This document shows positions 61,934 through 64,000 of a stretch of 64,000 nt of DNA, in pieces. The translations under genes were made by a program, and so were the position numbers. Source of the stretch: Legionella sp. (GTDB lineage Bacteria > Pseudomonadota > Gammaproteobacteria > Legionellales > Legionellaceae); NCBI GenBank assembly GCA_030158115.1, contig JAOATK010000006.1:1-64000 (forward strand). Reading direction: 5' to 3'. Within the stretch, counting starts at the first letter, position 1. Every line of letters starts with the position of its first letter. Below the pieces are notes generated by a model. That model did no database searches. It had not been told where the DNA came from and saw only the letters and a program-made list of their open reading frames with translations.

Positions 61934-62302
61934 TAAGATTCCAATTGTAAAATAAAATATAAAGACTTACTTATGATCAAACTTTAATCATTTTTGATAG
62001 GGGTGTCAAGGAATTATAATAAAAACGAGCATTATTCAATCCAATTGTTTCTAAAAAAACTTATTTTCAAAAAAAATTAAGCGGTGCTAGAGTAGAACGG
62101 TTACGCGGCCAGAGCTTGAACTTTTAAGGAAGTCGCTTCGCTCCAGCTGTTGGGTTTCGCTGCGCTTAACACCAACCTACATTGATTGATGATCACACCC
62201 AATCTCTTTTTAAATTTTTACGTAGGTTGGCGTTAAGCGCAGCGAAATCCAACAGCTGGAGCGAAGCGACCCCATTACTATTTCTTAAAAGTTCCCACTT
62301 CC
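61934..62302. other. Intergenic region with large palindrome
   Basis: No coding region in these 369 bases. AT-rich up to 62090; then the palindrome at 62132-62270 fills the rest. It holds the promoter of the acidic protein gene and any terminator of the leucine-rich-repeat gene. Confidence 0.6.
62132..62270. repeat. Large inverted repeat, 49-base arms
   Basis: Arms 62132-62180 and 62222-62270 are reverse complements with two mismatches; the loop is 41 bases. The arm contains GCTGTTGGGTTTCGCTGCGC. Short outer repeats AACTTTTAAG and CTTAAAAGTT extend it on both sides. The core GCGCAGCGAAATCC is the same as in the 12788-12905 element. Confidence 0.92.
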
Positions 62303-64000
62303 CTAAGTCAGGCCATGCCCCGATTCAGGTGATTGCCCCGAGTCAGGCGAGCTTTCCTCTGACGAAGGCGCTTTAAAAAAAGCAGCGGATGAGGCACTTG
62401 CTTGAGCGCTAGGAATGGCCGCGATTTTTTTCTCCAACAACTCCATGAGAGACACCGGGATAGCGAAGCGAACGGCATGGAAAGGAGTTTCCTCATCCAA
62501 CTGCAAACGAGTATGGAGTTGAATGAGAAAAGCTGGCTCTAATGCTTCACCGTATTTGGTTTGCAAGGATGCAATAAATTGTTCTTGATCTTTTTCAGGA
62601 ATATTCAGCGTGGCTAAGAGTTCCCCATTTTTTTCCTCAAGAGCGCCGTCTATAAACAATTGATTACAAGCTTCCTGTAGAGCATTCGCATTGGTCTCAT
62701 CAATCCGTTGTTCAAAAAAAGCACGAACAAACCCATCTAGCTCTTGATTAATGATATCGAGAGTAAGTAGTTGAAACAGGGGATGTCCCAAAACGGATTG
62801 AAATAAGCGTCGTTTGACACCAGAGTAGCAGCTAGGTTTATCGCCTTGATTGGTATTATCGTATTCTGCACCTGCTTGATTTCGCTCATCCCAATTATGC
62901 GCTCTGTTAATATGGCAAAGTTCATTAATAAAATGTTCAAATCGTGTTTCAATGGTATAACCATTTAGAGCAGGGATTTCCTCATCAATTGCGGCCAGAT
63001 ACATCAGCGCAATCAAAGGGTTATATTCTTCAAAGGTTGACCATCGTTCAGTATGGGCATCATTGACATAAACATAGGAGGCCTGTGCATCCATCCAATA
63101 ATTAGGTTTGGATAGATAGCGAAGTGCTGTATGGTCTGGATGAACATGATAGGCTTGTTTGGCGCGTTGTTGTTCTGTTGCAGTTAAGGTTGGAAGAAGC
63201 GCTGCAAAGCCTTCTTCACCTAGCCAGTCTAGAGGTAATTCCAGCTCACTTTGGTCATCACGAACCAGCATAGCAGGGTGGTCTTTATAACGGGCCTTTA
63301 AATGCTCTAGAAGCCTCTCAATCACCACAGCACTCCCACCAAGGTCTTCAATCGCTGGTGTGTAGTGAGCAATTGCCTTTTCAAGACGCTTGCTTTCTCC
63401 GACACTCAAGGCGGTCATCGCAGACTCGCGATTTCGGGCTAGTTGTCGAAGATTTAACCCTCCCTTTGCAATACCCGCATACATGCCATTTTCCTGGGCT
63501 AGCGCAAGAACCGCAGGGACATTTAAAAGAAGACTAGCAGCCTCTTGATTACCAATGCTTAATGCCAACTGAAGTAACTCATTGGATTGACCCTCATTGA
63601 CAGCGGTATGTAATAAGGCTTTTACCTGAGGGATGTTCATAAGAAAAAGTAACTCATCCCGTAATGCACCATTATTTTGACGAATTAAATTACGAATCAT
63701 ATAAAAACATAATTTTGCTTCATCAGGTTCTCTTATTTCAAGAACCACTTCAGGATTTGTTGCTTGAGCGGTGTGTAGCTGGGCTAATTTTTCTGTAATA
63801 AAATCACTGACAACTCTACCATACTCTTGTGTGTTGGGCTCAATGCGATTGAATACTACAGGGAAACGACAGACGTATTTTAAGAGCTCTGTGTTGCATC
63901 CAGAAAAAGCAGCAAAACCAACCTCCCTCACACTTGAGGGAATTGTTAATGAATTTAAGTTGTTGCAACCAGAAAATGCCCCATGACCAATACTGGTGAC
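62303..64000 (-). CDS. Protein with BspA-type leucine-rich repeats, N-terminus outside window
   Basis: The reading frame stays open to the window edge, so the gene is partial (the first codons lie beyond 64000). The visible N-terminal part shows two BspA/LRR_5-type repeats: SIGHGAFSGCNNLNSLTIP and SVREVGFAAFSGCNTELL. The following roughly 500 residues are helical, with no named domain, and end in a serine/proline-rich tail (SSEESSPDSGQSPESGHGLT in part). Higher GC than its neighbours. A eukaryote-like repeat protein in a likely Legionella suggests an effector or surface protein; substrate unknown. Confidence 0.7.
   Translation of the reverse strand, partial: VTSIGHGAFSGCNNLNSLTIPSSVREVGFAAFSGCNTELLKYVCRFPVVFNRIEPNTQEYGRVVSDFITEKLAQLHTAQATNPEVVLEIREPDEAKLCFYMIRNLIRQNNGALRDELLFLMNIPQVKALLHTAVNEGQSNELLQLALSIGNQEAASLLLNVPAVLALAQENGMYAGIAKGGLNLRQLARNRESAMTALSVGESKRLEKAIAHYTPAIEDLGGSAVVIERLLEHLKARYKDHPAMLVRDDQSELELPLDWLGEEGFAALLPTLTATEQQRAKQAYHVHPDHTALRYLSKPNYWMDAQASYVYVNDAHTERWSTFEEYNPLIALMYLAAIDEEIPALNGYTIETRFEHFINELCHINRAHNWDERNQAGAEYDNTNQGDKPSCYSGVKRRLFQSVLGHPLFQLLTLDIINQELDGFVRAFFEQRIDETNANALQEACNQLFIDGALEEKNGELLATLNIPEKDQEQFIASLQTKYGEALEPAFLIQLHTRLQLDEETPFHAVRFAIPVSLMELLEKKIAAIPSAQASASSAAFFKAPSSEESSPDSGQSPESGHGLT

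Overview
The window reads as a chromosomal segment of an intracellular gammaproteobacterium, most likely a Legionella species. It is AT-rich, carries a standard gammaproteobacterial housekeeping set, and has interspersed genes that look like Dot/Icm effectors plus a GDA1/CD39-type NTPDase, a signature of that genus. The genus assignment is inferred from gene content and protein style; no search was run. No rRNA, tRNA, CRISPR array, phage or intact IS element was seen.

Layout. 1-4.0 kb (minus): lipopolysaccharide operon kdsD-kdsC-lptC-lptA-lptB, ending in a trpG/pabA amidotransferase. 4.3-6.3 kb: a large effector-like gene placed between kdsD and the divergent mla operon. 6.5-12.1 kb (plus): mlaFEDCB-ibaG-murA and a Nif3-like gene. 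12.1-14.1 kb: a secreted protein with a duplicated six-cysteine domain, a small charged protein and sohB. 14.3-22.8 kb: cytochrome c maturation genes ccmAB, an oppositely oriented M3 peptidase, then ccmCDEFGH and a ccmI-like gene. 22.9-28.3 kb: a universal stress protein, ribF, ileS, lspA, nadD. 28.4-33.2 kb: amino-acid permease, small proteins, yajQ, bepA. 33.3-38.1 kb (plus): ribD, ribBA, pyrG, kdsA. 38.3-42.1 kb (minus): glpK, fabI, udk, a rhodanese. 42.2-45.3 kb: gshA-gshB, then mlaA. 45.4-52.1 kb (minus): an outer-membrane barrel, a cysteine-rich secreted protein, and a one-module NRPS-like protein next to an MMPL exporter. 52.2-61.4 kb: epmC, an effector-like gene, the NTPDase, an EamA transporter, a tiny cysteine-rich lipoprotein candidate, roxA, a CPA2 antiporter, a YchJ protein and the Kdo hydroxylase kdoO. 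61.4-64 kb: an acidic protein with nuclear-signal-like motifs and the C-terminal part of a protein with BspA-type leucine-rich repeats.

Themes. Many genes build or maintain the outer membrane: Kdo synthesis (kdsA, kdsC, kdsD), Kdo modification (kdoO), LPS export (lptABC), phospholipid asymmetry (mlaFEDCB, mlaA), BepA, LspA, MurA and FabI. Between these blocks sit long inverted repeats. Several share a family-specific outer sequence (GTAGCCTGG) and occupy ends of transcription units. The strongest candidate for an undescribed system is the NRPS-like/MMPL pair at 46.6-52.1 kb, which could make and export a small amino-acid-containing molecule. The strongest effector candidates are at 4.3-6.3, 52.9-53.8, 61.4-61.9 and 62.3-64 kb.
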